Shown here: in pieces, positions 7,931 to 17,748 of the stretch | Layout of the letters: every line of letters begins with the position of its first letter | Position numbering within the stretch: the stretch's first letter is position 1 | Source: Rufibacter glacialis | GTDB taxonomy: Bacteria; Bacteroidota; Bacteroidia; Cytophagales; Hymenobacteraceae | Direction: 5' to 3' | NCBI RefSeq assembly: GCF_008271745.1 | Contig: NZ_VKKZ01000022.1 | Coordinates: 310,001-374,000 of the forward strand | DNA length: 64,000 nucleotides | Translations under genes and position numbers: made by a program | The notes under the pieces: model-generated | Databases searched by the model: none | Told to the model about the DNA's origin: nothing | What the model saw: the letters and a program-made list of their open reading frames with translations, nothing else

Positions 7931-9481
7931 ATGAAAAGAATTGCCTCCAGCTTGTTTGCGCTGCTCTTGACGGGAGCTTCCGCGGCCTTTGCCCAGCAAG
8001 GCCAGGAAAAGAACTATGTATTGATAAAGCCGGAAGACTCCATGGCGGAGATCATCAAGAAGGCGGCCCATGTGGTGCCTTCGCCCCGGCAGTTGAAGTG
8101 GCAGCAGCTGGAATTGACGGCTTTTTTCCATTTTGGCGTGAATACGTTCACCAACCGCGAGTGGGGCACCGGCAAAGAAGACCCCAAGATTTTCAACCCC
8201 TCGCAACTGGATGCCCGCCAGTGGGTACGCGTGGCCAAGGAGGCGGGGATCAAACAAGTGATTTTGACGGCCAAGCACCACGACGGTTTCTGCCTGTGGC
8301 CCACCGCCACTACGGACCATTCGGTGAAAAGCAGCCCCTGGAAAGGCGGCAAGGGTGACCTGGTCAAAGAGGTGGCCGAGGCCTGCAAGGAGTACGGCAT
8401 CGGGTTTGGGGTCTACCTTTCCCCCTGGGACATGAACTCGCCGGTGTACGGCACCGAGGCCTACAATGACTTGTTTATTGCCCAACTCACCGAACTCCTG
8501 ACCCAATACGGCCCCATTGAAGAAGTGTGGTTTGATGGCGCCAACGGCGAAGGACCAAACGGCAAGAAACAGGTGTATGATTTTGAGCGGTGGTACCAGC
8601 ACATCCGCAAGCTACAACCGGCCGCCACCATTGCAGTCATGGGCCCAGATATCCGTTGGGTAGGTACCGAGACCGGTTACGGCCGCGAAACAGAGTGGAG
8701 TGTGGTGCCGGCCAATAACCTGGACCAAACGGCCACGGCGGCAAATTCGCAGCAGGGCCTGGCTTTTAAACCCCAGGGCGACATGCGCGGCACCGTGCTG
8801 GGCGGGCGTGAGCAAATCAGGAACGCCACGGGCCTGGTATGGTACCCCGCGGAGACCGACGTGTCCATTCGGCCGGGTTGGTTCCACCACCCGAAGGAAG
8901 ACCAGAGCGTGAAAACCCCTGAGAAACTCCTGGACATCTACTACAGCTCAGTAGGGCGCAACAGTGTGCTGCTGCTCAACCTGCCCCCAGATACACGGGG
9001 CCTGATCCACGAGGCCGACGTGAAGAACCTCCAGGGCTGGAAGCGCCTGCGTGACGAGACGTTTAAGGTAAACTATGCCCAAAAAGCCAAGATCAAGGCC
9101 GCGGGCGGCAAAAACCTGAATGCAATCCTGGACGGCAAGTACAATACCTATTTCACCACTTCCTCAGAAAAAGACACCACGGCCGTCATAGAACTGCAAC
9201 TAAAAGGCCAGCAGACCTTTGATGTATTAATGCTGCAAGAAAATATTGCAGTAGGCCAGCGCATTGAATCCTTTGTCCTGGAGTATTTGGATGGACAGAC
9301 CTGGAAAAAAGCCACCGAAGGCACTACCGTAGGCTATAAGCGGCTTCTGCGCTTTAACCCAGTCACCGCCAGTAAAGTACGGTTGCGGATTCTTTCGTCT
9401 CGGCTGAACCCAACCCTATCTGAGTTTGGGCTTTATCAGAACGCCTTGCTGAAGGAAGGGAAACCTAGCCTGGGCCAGTAG
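7931..9481 (+). CDS. GH29 alpha-L-fucosidase with C-terminal F5/8-type module
   Basis: The 516-residue protein has an N-terminal Sec signal ending near AFAQQ, then a GH29 barrel: FFHFGVNTFTNREWG (65-79), KHHDGFCLWPT (115-125) and EVWFDGANGEGPNG (198-211), where Asp202 is the expected retaining nucleophile. From about residue 375 a beta-sandwich resembling a discoidin/CBM32 module follows. The EWGTG and WFDGANGEG forms are typical of the GH29-B type, which prefers branched alpha-1,3/4-fucose such as Lewis epitopes; that specificity is inferred. It leads the plus-strand run and is 65 bp from the next GH20 gene. The predicted location is periplasm or outside the cell. Confidence 0.9.
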   Translation: MKRIASSLFALLLTGASAAFAQQGQEKNYVLIKPEDSMAEIIKKAAHVVPSPRQLKWQQLELTAFFHFGVNTFTNREWGTGKEDPKIFNPSQLDARQWVRVAKEAGIKQVILTAKHHDGFCLWPTATTDHSVKSSPWKGGKGDLVKEVAEACKEYGIGFGVYLSPWDMNSPVYGTEAYNDLFIAQLTELLTQYGPIEEVWFDGANGEGPNGKKQVYDFERWYQHIRKLQPAATIAVMGPDIRWVGTETGYGRETEWSVVPANNLDQTATAANSQQGLAFKPQGDMRGTVLGGREQIRNATGLVWYPAETDVSIRPGWFHHPKEDQSVKTPEKLLDIYYSSVGRNSVLLLNLPPDTRGLIHEADVKNLQGWKRLRDETFKVNYAQKAKIKAAGGKNLNAILDGKYNTYFTTSSEKDTTAVIELQLKGQQTFDVLMLQENIAVGQRIESFVLEYLDGQTWKKATEGTTVGYKRLLRFNPVTASKVRLRILSSRLNPTLSEFGLYQNALLKEGKPSLGQ

Positions 9482-9546
9482 CTCTTTTTAAACTGTCTAC
9501 CTGTCCATAAACCCATGTGTGTCTGTTTGCCCCCAACTAGTTTCTG

Positions 9547-11853
9547 ATGAGTAAATTCCTAAAGGTCCTTTTCTTATGCTTTCTGCCGTTCCTAGGCTTT
9601 TCCCAAACCAGGGTGAGCATCATTCCGCAACCAGTTAGCTTGCAGGTGCAGGAAGGTGTGTTTGTGATAGACGGGGAAACTTCCATCAGGCTGGAGAACA
9701 ATGAAAAAATTCTGAAACCCGCCGCCCAGTTTCTGAACGCTTACCTCACGCAGGTGGCCGGGCTGGAGTTGCCTATCAAAAACCGCAAAGGAAAGACCGT
9801 CTCGTTTGCCTTGGAGAAAATAGAAGAGATTGGGGAAGAAGGGTACCTGTTAGACGTGACGCCCACCGGCATCCGGCTCCGGGCCAACACCAAGGCCGGG
9901 ATCGTGTACGGCATTCAATCGCTGATCCAGACCCTTCCCGCGGTGCGCACGAACGCTGTTTTAGCAGTGCCAGCCATGGCGATCAAAGATTATCCCCGGC
10001 TCCAGTACCGGGGCATGCACCTGGACGTAAGCCGCCATTTCTTCTCGCCTGCCGTGGTGAAGCAGTACCTTGACCTCATGGCCAGCTACAAGATGAACAC
10101 CTTCCACTGGCATCTGGTAGATGACCAGGGCTGGCGTCTGGAGATCAAGAAATACCCCCGCCTCACCAGCGTAGGCGCCTGGCGCGTAGACCAGAACGAC
10201 AAAGTATGGAGCGACCGACCCCAGGCCAAAGAGGGCGAGGTGCCTACCTACGGCGGTTATTACACCCAGGCGCAGGTAAAGGAGATTGTACAGTATGCCG
10301 CCCAGCGGAACGTAACCGTGGTACCCGAGATTGAGATGCCCGGCCACGTGGCCTCAGCCATTGCGGCCTACCCACACCTGAGCTGCGCCCAGAAACCGCA
10401 ACTGCCGCTCACCGGCGGAAACTACACCGGCATCTCAGCTAATTACTGCCCCGGCAACGAAGAGGTCTTCACCTTTCTGGAAGAGGTTTTGACGGAGGTG
10501 GTGGCGTTGTTTCCTGGACAGTACGTGCACATTGGCGGGGATGAGGTAGACAAATCAGGGTGGAAGAGATGCCCCCGCTGCCAGGCCCGCATGGCTTCAG
10601 AGAACCTGAAAAACGTGGAAGAGCTCCAAAGCTACTTCATCCGGAGGATGGAGAAGTACCTGGCCTCCAAGAACCGCCGCATCATTGGCTGGGACGAGAT
10701 CCTGGAGGGTGGGCTGGCACCTCAGGCCACCGTCATGAGCTGGCGGGGCGAGACCGGCGGCATTGAGGCAGCCAAGATGAAGCATGACATGATCATGACG
10801 CCCGGCAACCCCGTGTACTTTGACCATTACCAGGCTGGCCCCGAGGGCGAACCCCTGGCCATTGGCGGGTTCAACACCCTCAAGAAGGTCTATGAATACG
10901 AACCCATCCCCAAAGAACTGACTCCCGAGGAGGCAAAGCATGTTTTGGGTGCCCAAGCCAACGTCTGGACGGAGTACATCACCACCGCGGAGCACTTGGA
11001 GTACATGGTGCTGCCGCGCATGCTGGCGCTGGCCGAGGTGGTGTGGTCACCGAAGGAAAGCAAGGACTGGGTAAGCTTCAACCAACGCCTGCAAAAGCAT
11101 TTCCGGGGCTTTGAACAGAGAGGCCTCCAGTACTCCCCGGGCAATTACACGGTAGAGATCACCCCATTGTCGGAGGCCGGGAAACTGCGGGTGCAACTCG
11201 CCTCAGATGTGGTGCACGGCGCCACCATCCATTTTACCACAGACGGCTCTGAACCTACCACCCAAAGCCCGCAGTACACCCAGCCGCTCAAGATTGATTC
11301 ATCAGTGGTGATAAAGGCGGTTTCTGTGATGAACGGGAAAGTGATGGGCCTGAAAGCCGCCGAGCAAGCCTTCTCCGTGCACCAAGCCGTGGGGAAAGAC
11401 GTGCAGTACGTGAACCCCGTGAATCGCCATTACCCCGCCAACGGCCCCAATTCCCTCACCGATGGGGTACGGGCGAAGCACGCGGTAGGCAAATACTGGC
11501 ACGGCTTCAACGGCCGCGACCTGGTGGCCACCATAGACCTGGGCGCGGAGAAAACCGTGCGCAGCATCACCCTGGGTTGCCTCCAACACTACCGCGACTG
11601 GATTTTCCTGCCTACCGCCGTGACGTTTGAGGTGTCAGCCGATGGCCAGAGCTTCAAGGAGGTGCAAACAGTGGGGCACACCATCTCCGCAGACGAGCAG
11701 CAATCAACTATCCATGACTTCAAAGCTAGCTTCCCGGCCCGCAAGGCCAGGTATGTTCGCGTGACGGCTAAGGCCTTACCGGCCTGCCCCAAAGGACACA
11801 GCGGGGAAGGGCAACCCACGTGGCTTTTCGCGGATGAGATCATGGTGCAGTAA
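9547..11853 (+). CDS. GH20 beta-N-acetylhexosaminidase (copy 1)
   Basis: The product removes terminal beta-GlcNAc or beta-GalNAc by substrate-assisted catalysis. The 768 residues comprise a Sec signal (to about FSQ20), a GH20b N-terminal domain, the catalytic barrel with RGMHLDVSRHFF (155-166), FHWHLVDDQGWR (186-197) and HIGGDEVDKSGW (328-339; Asp332-Glu333 is the acid pair), then a chitobiase-type C-terminal module and an F5/8-like domain to the end. The arrangement matches exo-acting hexosaminidases of N-glycan loci. It is a close relative of the next gene, suggesting local duplication. It follows GH29 by 65 bp and is likely cotranscribed. Confidence 0.92.
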   Translation: MSKFLKVLFLCFLPFLGFSQTRVSIIPQPVSLQVQEGVFVIDGETSIRLENNEKILKPAAQFLNAYLTQVAGLELPIKNRKGKTVSFALEKIEEIGEEGYLLDVTPTGIRLRANTKAGIVYGIQSLIQTLPAVRTNAVLAVPAMAIKDYPRLQYRGMHLDVSRHFFSPAVVKQYLDLMASYKMNTFHWHLVDDQGWRLEIKKYPRLTSVGAWRVDQNDKVWSDRPQAKEGEVPTYGGYYTQAQVKEIVQYAAQRNVTVVPEIEMPGHVASAIAAYPHLSCAQKPQLPLTGGNYTGISANYCPGNEEVFTFLEEVLTEVVALFPGQYVHIGGDEVDKSGWKRCPRCQARMASENLKNVEELQSYFIRRMEKYLASKNRRIIGWDEILEGGLAPQATVMSWRGETGGIEAAKMKHDMIMTPGNPVYFDHYQAGPEGEPLAIGGFNTLKKVYEYEPIPKELTPEEAKHVLGAQANVWTEYITTAEHLEYMVLPRMLALAEVVWSPKESKDWVSFNQRLQKHFRGFEQRGLQYSPGNYTVEITPLSEAGKLRVQLASDVVHGATIHFTTDGSEPTTQSPQYTQPLKIDSSVVIKAVSVMNGKVMGLKAAEQAFSVHQAVGKDVQYVNPVNRHYPANGPNSLTDGVRAKHAVGKYWHGFNGRDLVATIDLGAEKTVRSITLGCLQHYRDWIFLPTAVTFEVSADGQSFKEVQTVGHTISADEQQSTIHDFKASFPARKARYVRVTAKALPACPKGHSGEGQPTWLFADEIMVQ

Positions 11854-12258
11854 ATCGGCCTGGGCCGAAAAAGGAAGTCGTTTAGAGGACGTTTTTTGCA
11901 AAGTAAGCCAAAAACTGCTACTACTTAAGAAAGTAAGAAAAGCGGATAGTTTTCCAGAAAAAGGAGAAAAACAGAGGCTTTGGATAACCGGAAAAACGAC
12001 AATCGTCCTGGACGAAAAAGGCCTGTTTTGGTAAAAGGAAGGAAGAAACGTGGCCGGTGATTTGCCCACTAAAATGGCGTTTCAGAGCCGGTTTCTGAAA
12101 AAGGCGGGCAAAATAGAAACGCGGGGTTGCTCCAGTTCTAGCCGCTAAGAGGAACACAGAAGATAATTCAACCAAGCAAAAAGCCTAGGGGCTACTACAT
12201 TCCCCAAGGCAGGAGCAACATATAAACTAAATTCAATTTTTAACACAACCCTCATCAC
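11854..12258. other. 405-bp gap between the two GH20 genes
   Basis: Both flanking genes run on the plus strand. No gene, clear promoter or strong hairpin could be supported here. The sequence is mixed, with A-rich runs near 11930-11990. Confidence 0.4.
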
Positions 12259-14607
12259 ATGAAATTGACCCTGAGCAAAAAGATGGTTGGCCTGGTGACC
12301 GCGTGTGCCTTGACTTTCCTGTCGGCCCCGTATTCGGTGGCCACCGGACAGGAGAAGGCGCCGCAACAGGCTATCTCCATTATTCCCCAGCCCGTGAAGT
12401 TGAGTCGCCAAAGCGGTAGCTTCGCCCTGACCAAAGACACCAAGATTTTTGTGGATGCCAAAAATGAGCAGCTTCGCAAGATAGGGGAGCAGTTGGCCGG
12501 CAGTTTCAAGGAAATGACCGGTATCCAGCCGGCCATCGTGCAGAAAGCACCGGACAAGAACGCCACCAACAGTATCTTCCTGACCCTTAAAACCCCGGTA
12601 GATACGCTGGGCGAGGAAGGCTATACCCTTAAAGTGCAGCCAGAGCGCGTGGTGTTGGCCGCCAAAACGCCTAATGGCTTATTCCTGGGCACCCAGACCA
12701 TCCGGCAGTTGCTTCCCGCGCAGCCTACCACTTCCCCGGTAACCCTGCCCGCCCTGGAAGTGGTAGACAAACCCCGCTTCAGCTGGCGCGGCATGCACCT
12801 AGACGTGGCCCGTCACTTTTTCCCGGTGGAGTTTGTGAAGCGCTACATAGATTACCTGGCCATGCACAAGATGAACACCTTCCACTGGCATTTGACCGAA
12901 GACCAGGGCTGGCGCATTGAGATCAAGAAATACCCAAAGCTGACCCAGGTAGGCGGCTGGCGCGATGGTACCCTGATTGGGCACTACAGCAAGCAGCCGC
13001 ACCAGTTCTCCACTGAGCGCCACGGCGGTTTCTATACCCAGGAGCAGATCAAAGAGGTGGTGAAATATGCCCAAGACCGCTATATCACGGTTGTTCCTGA
13101 GATTGAGATGCCCGGCCACGCGCTGGCCGCCCTCACCGCCTACCCAGAGCTTTCCTGCACCGGCGGGCCGTTTGAGGTAGAAAAGAAGTGGGGGGTGTTT
13201 GACGACGTGTTCTGCGCCGGCAACGAGAAAACCTTCACTTTTCTGGAAGACATCATGACCGAGGTGATGGCGCTGTTCCCCAGCAAGATCGTGCACATAG
13301 GGGGTGATGAGTCGCCTAAGACCCGTTGGGAAAAATGCCCTAAATGCCAGAAGCGCATCAAAGACCAAGGCTTGAAAGACGAGCATGAACTACAGAGCTA
13401 CTTCATCCAGCGCATGGAGAAATTCATGAACGCTAGAGGCAGAACCATTATTGGCTGGGACGAGATCCTGGAAGGTGGCCTTGCCCCGAATGCCTACGTG
13501 ATGTCCTGGAGAGGTACCGAGGGAGGCATTGCCGCCGCCAAACAGAAGCACTACGTGGTCATGACCCCGGGCTCACACGTGTACTTTGACCACTACCAGG
13601 GAGAACCTGGTCTGGAGCCAATAGCCATTGGCGGCCTCACCACTCTGGAGAAGGTGTACTCCTTTGAGCCTATCCCTTCCGTGCTGTCCGCTGACGAGAA
13701 GAAATACATCTTGGGCGCCCAAGCCAACGTCTGGACGGAGTACATCCCCACCACCCAGCAGGTGGAGTACATGATCTTCCCGCGTATGTCGGCTTTGTCT
13801 GAAGTGCTTTGGACGCCGGTGGCCAGGAAAGACTGGAATGATTTCCAGAACCGCATGCAACAGCAGTACAGACGCTACGCCACCATGGGCGTGAACTACG
13901 CCAAAAGCACGTTCAACGTGAAGCAGCAGATCAAAGTAGACCCTACCAAAGCCGCTGCTACGGTGACCCTGGCTACAGATGCCCTTGGCCCCCAGATCTA
14001 CTACACCCTGGACGGATCTGCGCCTTCGCCAAAGGCGAATGCCTACACTGGGCCTTTCAACCTGGTGCAGTCCGCTGAAGTGAAAGCCGCCTCTTTCCAG
14101 GATGGCGTGCAGATGGGCAAGGTGAGCACGAAGAAGGTAGACATGCACAAGGCTTTTGGGCAAACCGTGAATCTGACCCACGCCCCGCACCGCACCTATA
14201 CCGCCGCTGGCCCCTTGACGCTGGTAGACGGTCAGCAGGCTGCCAACAGCTTCACCAACGGTCAGTGGCTCGGTTTCCTGGGTACCGATGTGGAAGCCGT
14301 GATTGACCTGAAAGGGAAACAACGCATCAACAGCATCTCCAGCTCTTACCTGCAAACCAAAAACGACGGCATCCATCTTCCGGCCCGCGTGGAATACGCC
14401 ATCTCTAAAGACGGTAAGAAATACAAGACGGTGAAAGTGTTCAGCGAAATAGCTGACAAACCGGGTGTGTTCAAAGAGGAACTGGTAGCCGAGGTGCCTA
14501 ACAAAAAAGCCCGCTACGTGAAAGTGACTGCCCAAAACGGCCGCTCAGGCGCCAAGCCCGAGGAGAAGAAAGGCTGGTTATTCACTGACGAGATCATTGT
14601 GAAATAA
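12259..14607 (+). CDS. GH20 beta-N-acetylhexosaminidase (copy 2)
   Basis: This 782-residue secreted hexosaminidase has a Sec signal (first approximately 30 residues), the GH20b domain, and a catalytic barrel containing RGMHLDVARHFF (177-188), FHWHLTEDQGWR (208-219) and HIGGDESPKTRW (347-358; Asp350-Glu351 is the catalytic pair). A C-terminal chitobiase-type module and an F5/8-type sandwich complete it. The same domain order and many shared motifs mark it as a paralogue of the gene at 9547. Differences right after the catalytic pair (SPKTRW against VDKSGW) suggest different aglycone preference, which cannot be resolved here. A hairpin terminator at 14666-14703 follows it. Confidence 0.92.
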   Translation: MKLTLSKKMVGLVTACALTFLSAPYSVATGQEKAPQQAISIIPQPVKLSRQSGSFALTKDTKIFVDAKNEQLRKIGEQLAGSFKEMTGIQPAIVQKAPDKNATNSIFLTLKTPVDTLGEEGYTLKVQPERVVLAAKTPNGLFLGTQTIRQLLPAQPTTSPVTLPALEVVDKPRFSWRGMHLDVARHFFPVEFVKRYIDYLAMHKMNTFHWHLTEDQGWRIEIKKYPKLTQVGGWRDGTLIGHYSKQPHQFSTERHGGFYTQEQIKEVVKYAQDRYITVVPEIEMPGHALAALTAYPELSCTGGPFEVEKKWGVFDDVFCAGNEKTFTFLEDIMTEVMALFPSKIVHIGGDESPKTRWEKCPKCQKRIKDQGLKDEHELQSYFIQRMEKFMNARGRTIIGWDEILEGGLAPNAYVMSWRGTEGGIAAAKQKHYVVMTPGSHVYFDHYQGEPGLEPIAIGGLTTLEKVYSFEPIPSVLSADEKKYILGAQANVWTEYIPTTQQVEYMIFPRMSALSEVLWTPVARKDWNDFQNRMQQQYRRYATMGVNYAKSTFNVKQQIKVDPTKAAATVTLATDALGPQIYYTLDGSAPSPKANAYTGPFNLVQSAEVKAASFQDGVQMGKVSTKKVDMHKAFGQTVNLTHAPHRTYTAAGPLTLVDGQQAANSFTNGQWLGFLGTDVEAVIDLKGKQRINSISSSYLQTKNDGIHLPARVEYAISKDGKKYKTVKVFSEIADKPGVFKEELVAEVPNKKARYVKVTAQNGRSGAKPEEKKGWLFTDEIIVK

Positions 14608-14665
14608 TCCGTTGCCCTTGCCAGAAAGCCTTTCTACCCCTAACCTGTTTCTTTGAGGCAGAATA

Positions 14666-14703
14666 GGTTTCAGGGCCCATTTTTAAAAATGGGCCTGTAA
14701 ACC
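14666..14703 (+). terminator. Palindromic terminator after GH20 copy 2
   Basis: The core is a perfect palindrome with 11-bp arms GGCCCATTTTT (14674-14684) and AAAAATGGGCC (14685-14695), extended by GGTTT (14666) and AAACC on the outside. The T-run in the stem fits a bidirectional terminator, 59 bp after the GH20 stop. Confidence 0.6.
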
Positions 14704-14720
14704 GGAACGGCTTTTACTCT

Positions 14721-14762
14721 TAGAATCGCCTGCCTATACCAATGGATTGGCAGGCGATTCTA
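14721..14762. repeat. 14-bp perfect inverted repeat
   Basis: TAGAATCGCCTGCC (14721-14734) pairs perfectly with 14749-14762 across a 14-nt loop. No T-run follows on the plus strand, so it may be an mRNA-stabilising hairpin or a dispersed palindrome rather than a terminator. Confidence 0.6.
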
Positions 14763-15012
14763 CCAATAGATCCAACCCAAGTTCTTACGTAGGAAAGCCC
14801 TACACCACTGCTCCTGGATCAAGCAGTGACCTACTGGTTCAAACGGGAAAATTTGGGCCCAAGGAATACCATCAGAAAAAAGGAATAAAGTAACCCCGCC
14901 TTTAAAGAGGGATGGGCCACCTGTAGCTGCACCCTTGAAAGAGGCCGTTACCCAAAATTAAATACTTAATCAGAACCGGTGCATCTTCTGTAGGAAGGTG
15001 ACCCACATTGGC

Positions 15013-17478
15013 ATGATCCATTTGAAGATTCAAAAGAAGGCCTTATTCGCGATTCTCCTGCTCCTGCTGGGAGTGTGCCAGGTGAGCTTGGCGCAGGCTG
15101 GCGATCAGACGTTGTTCTTCAAGAAACCGGCGGCTACATTCCATGAGGCACTGCCCCTGGGGAATGGCCAGTTAGGAGCCCTGATTGGAGGGAATCCGAG
15201 CCATGACCAGATTGTCCTCAATGAGAAATCCCTGTGGTCGGGTGGGGTGCAGGAAGCCGACCATCCTGCGGCCCACCTGTACCTGGGGCAGATCCAGAAC
15301 CTCCTGTTACAAGGGAAAAACGCAGAAGCGCAGGCCCTGCTGCAAAAACAGTTTGTAGCTAAAGGCGCCGGGTCTGGAAACGGTAGCGGCAAAAACGTCC
15401 CGTTCGGGAGTTACCAGACCTTGGGCAAGCTGCATATTAAATGGGGAGACACCGCCGTAGCCTATACCCACTACCGCCGCACCCTGAACTTGGGCACCTC
15501 CACCGCCACCACTTCCTGGAAACGGGGCAACGTGACCTACACCCAGGAAGCCTTCCTGAGCATCCCTGACAAAATATTGCTCCTCCGGCTACGCTCCTCC
15601 GCAAAAGGAGGCCTGAATTTCACCACCACGCTCAGCCGCCAGGAAAATGCGCGGGTTTCCGCCAAGCCGAACCGGGTGGTGCTCACCGGGCAATTACCCA
15701 ATGGCGACAAGCCGGGCATGCGGTTTATGGCGGCCGTGCAGGTGCAGGCTAAAGGAGGCCGAACCGTGGTCCAAGGCAGTGAACTCCAGGTCACCGGCGC
15801 TGATGAATGCCTGCTGCTCTGGACCGCCGCCACTGATTACAACCTGGCTGATTACACCCAACGCGGGCCGGACCCCGCCAAAACCGTGAACCAGGTGCTG
15901 GCGCAAGCCACTAAAATCTCGGTAGACCGGCTGAAGAAAAGGCATCTGGCATCCTTTGGCGATTATTGGCACCGGAACCAGTTCCAGTTGCAGGGCGCAG
16001 CGGCGGGCGTAGATACCTTGAGCACGCCAGAACGGCTCATCCGGTATGCGCAGAACAAGCCAGACCCCCAGTTGCCGGCTTTGTATTACAACTTCGGGCG
16101 GTACCTATTGATCTCCTCTTCGCAGCCGGGAGGCTTGCCCGCCAATCTGCAGGGCCTCTGGGCCGAGGAACTGCAAACTCCCTGGAACGGCGATTACCAC
16201 CTCAACATCAACCTACAGATGAATTACTGGCCGGCAGAACCCACCGGCTTGGGTGACTTGGCTGCTCCGCTGCATGCGTTTACCGCGGGTTTAGTAAAAA
16301 CCGGGCAGAAGACGGCGAAGGCCTATTACAACGCCCCCGGTTGGGTGGCGCACGTTATTTCCAATCCCTGGGGCTTCACCTCGCCGGGCGAAGGAGCCAG
16401 TTGGGGGTCCACCCTTACCGGAGGCGCCTGGCTCAGCCAGCATCTGTGGGAGCATTTCCAGTTCACCAGAGATTCCGCCTTCCTGGCCAAGTACTACCCG
16501 GTGATCAAAGGCGCGGCCACGTTTCTGGCGTCTATTCTGGTAGAAGAGCCCAAAAAGAAATGGCTCGTGACGGCGCCTTCCAACTCCCCCGAAAACACCT
16601 ACGTCATGCCCTCGGGGTTCAAAGGCCAGACGGTGATGGGGCCCGCCATGGACCTGCAGATTTGCCGTGAGATCTTCGGGTATAGCCTGGAGGCCGCCCG
16701 CATCCTGAAGAAAGATGCGGCCTGGGCCGAGAAGATCGGTCAGATCAGGCAGCGGCTGGCCCCTAACCAGATTGGTGCCGCCGGTGACCTGAATGAGTGG
16801 CTGGAAGATTGGTCAGACGCGGAGCCAACCCACCGGCATGTGTCGCACCTGTATGCCCTGCACCCTTATGACGAGATCACCCCCTGGGCCACGCCGCCAT
16901 TAGCCCAGGCCGCCCGTGAGACGCTTAAGCAAAGGGGAGATGGCGGCACCGGTTGGTCAAGAGCCTGGAAGATCAATTTCTGGGCGCGGCTTGGCGACGG
17001 CGACCATGCCCTTCTCCTGTTTAAACAATTGCTGACACCCGTGATCCCGTCCAGTGGCATGAACACCCGTTCCGGGGGTACCTATCCCAACCTGTTCTGT
17101 GCCCACCCGCCCTTCCAGATAGACGGCAACTTTGGGGGTACCGCCGGCCTGGCGGAGATGCTGCTGCAAAGCCATGGTCCGGAGAATGTGATCCGTTTGT
17201 TGCCTGCCTTGCCTTCAGACCCGGACTGGCAGAAGGGGCGGGTGAAAGGCATGCGGGCCCGGGGTGCCTTCGTGGTGGACTTCGCCTGGGAAAGCGGCCA
17301 GGCCGTGCAGGCGAAGGTAGTCTCCCTCCAGGGCGAACCCTGCCGGATTCTTTTGCCGCCCAATGCCACCGTGGTGGATGCAGGAGGGAAGACTTTGGCA
17401 AAAACAACTGAAAACGCCGCGGAGGTAAGGTTCAAAACCGTGAATAACGGCGTCTACCAAATCAGCATCAAGCGGTGA
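15013..17478 (+). CDS. GH95 alpha-L-fucosidase
   Basis: GH95 enzymes are inverting alpha-1,2-L-fucosidases (some act on alpha-L-galactose). The chosen ATG at 15013 gives 821 residues with a clean Sec signal ([14 protein letters not shown]); an in-frame GTG at 14998 would add five residues. Family motifs are clear: [15 protein letters not shown] near the start, [19 protein letters not shown] then [11 protein letters not shown] with Asn398 and Asn400 (water-activating pair), NSPENTY with Glu527 as general acid, and [14 protein letters not shown] near the C-terminus. It would remove alpha-1,2-fucose capping galactose. Upstream lie two hairpins, so it may have its own promoter; GH27 follows after 270 bp. 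Confidence 0.9.
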   Translation: MIHLKIQKKALFAILLLLLGVCQVSLAQAGDQTLFFKKPAATFHEALPLGNGQLGALIGGNPSHDQIVLNEKSLWSGGVQEADHPAAHLYLGQIQNLLLQGKNAEAQALLQKQFVAKGAGSGNGSGKNVPFGSYQTLGKLHIKWGDTAVAYTHYRRTLNLGTSTATTSWKRGNVTYTQEAFLSIPDKILLLRLRSSAKGGLNFTTTLSRQENARVSAKPNRVVLTGQLPNGDKPGMRFMAAVQVQAKGGRTVVQGSELQVTGADECLLLWTAATDYNLADYTQRGPDPAKTVNQVLAQATKISVDRLKKRHLASFGDYWHRNQFQLQGAAAGVDTLSTPERLIRYAQNKPDPQLPALYYNFGRYLLISSSQPGGLPANLQGLWAEELQTPWNGDYHLNINLQMNYWPAEPTGLGDLAAPLHAFTAGLVKTGQKTAKAYYNAPGWVAHVISNPWGFTSPGEGASWGSTLTGGAWLSQHLWEHFQFTRDSAFLAKYYPVIKGAATFLASILVEEPKKKWLVTAPSNSPENTYVMPSGFKGQTVMGPAMDLQICREIFGYSLEAARILKKDAAWAEKIGQIRQRLAPNQIGAAGDLNEWLEDWSDAEPTHRHVSHLYALHPYDEITPWATPPLAQAARETLKQRGDGGTGWSRAWKINFWARLGDGDHALLLFKQLLTPVIPSSGMNTRSGGTYPNLFCAHPPFQIDGNFGGTAGLAEMLLQSHGPENVIRLLPALPSDPDWQKGRVKGMRARGAFVVDFAWESGQAVQAKVVSLQGEPCRILLPPNATVVDAGGKTLAKTTENAAEVRFKTVNNGVYQISIKR

Positions 17479-17748
17479 GGGTAGGGGAAAGTACTAAGCC
17501 GGAAGTGGTTGTTTTAGGTTTTTAGGTCGTTTTTAAAAAAAAGGTGCCTAAACCGCCGGAGCCTTTTCTAAGATAGAAGTGCTTCATGGGAAGGTAGGGA
17601 AGATCCTTCAGGCTAAACTCCTTGCCTCCAGAAACTGGAATCAAGGGTACTTTAAATGGGGGTAGGCCAAGTGCCGGAAACGATGAGTTATCCCTTGCAA
17701 TTGGCCTATGGAGCCGTCGTCTTAAGAAGAAAGTAATGAAAGTTTTGT

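Larger units (their letters stand above)
14608..15012. other. Intergenic region with two strong hairpins
   Basis: Contains the two hairpins listed separately (14666-14703 and 14721-14762) and then about 235 bp without gene or recognisable promoter before the GH95 start. Confidence 0.5.

Noticed and set aside
13573..14535. 320-codon frame antisense to GH20 copy 2
   Set aside because: Shadow frame; composition is His/Gly/Val-biased and no domain is recognisable.
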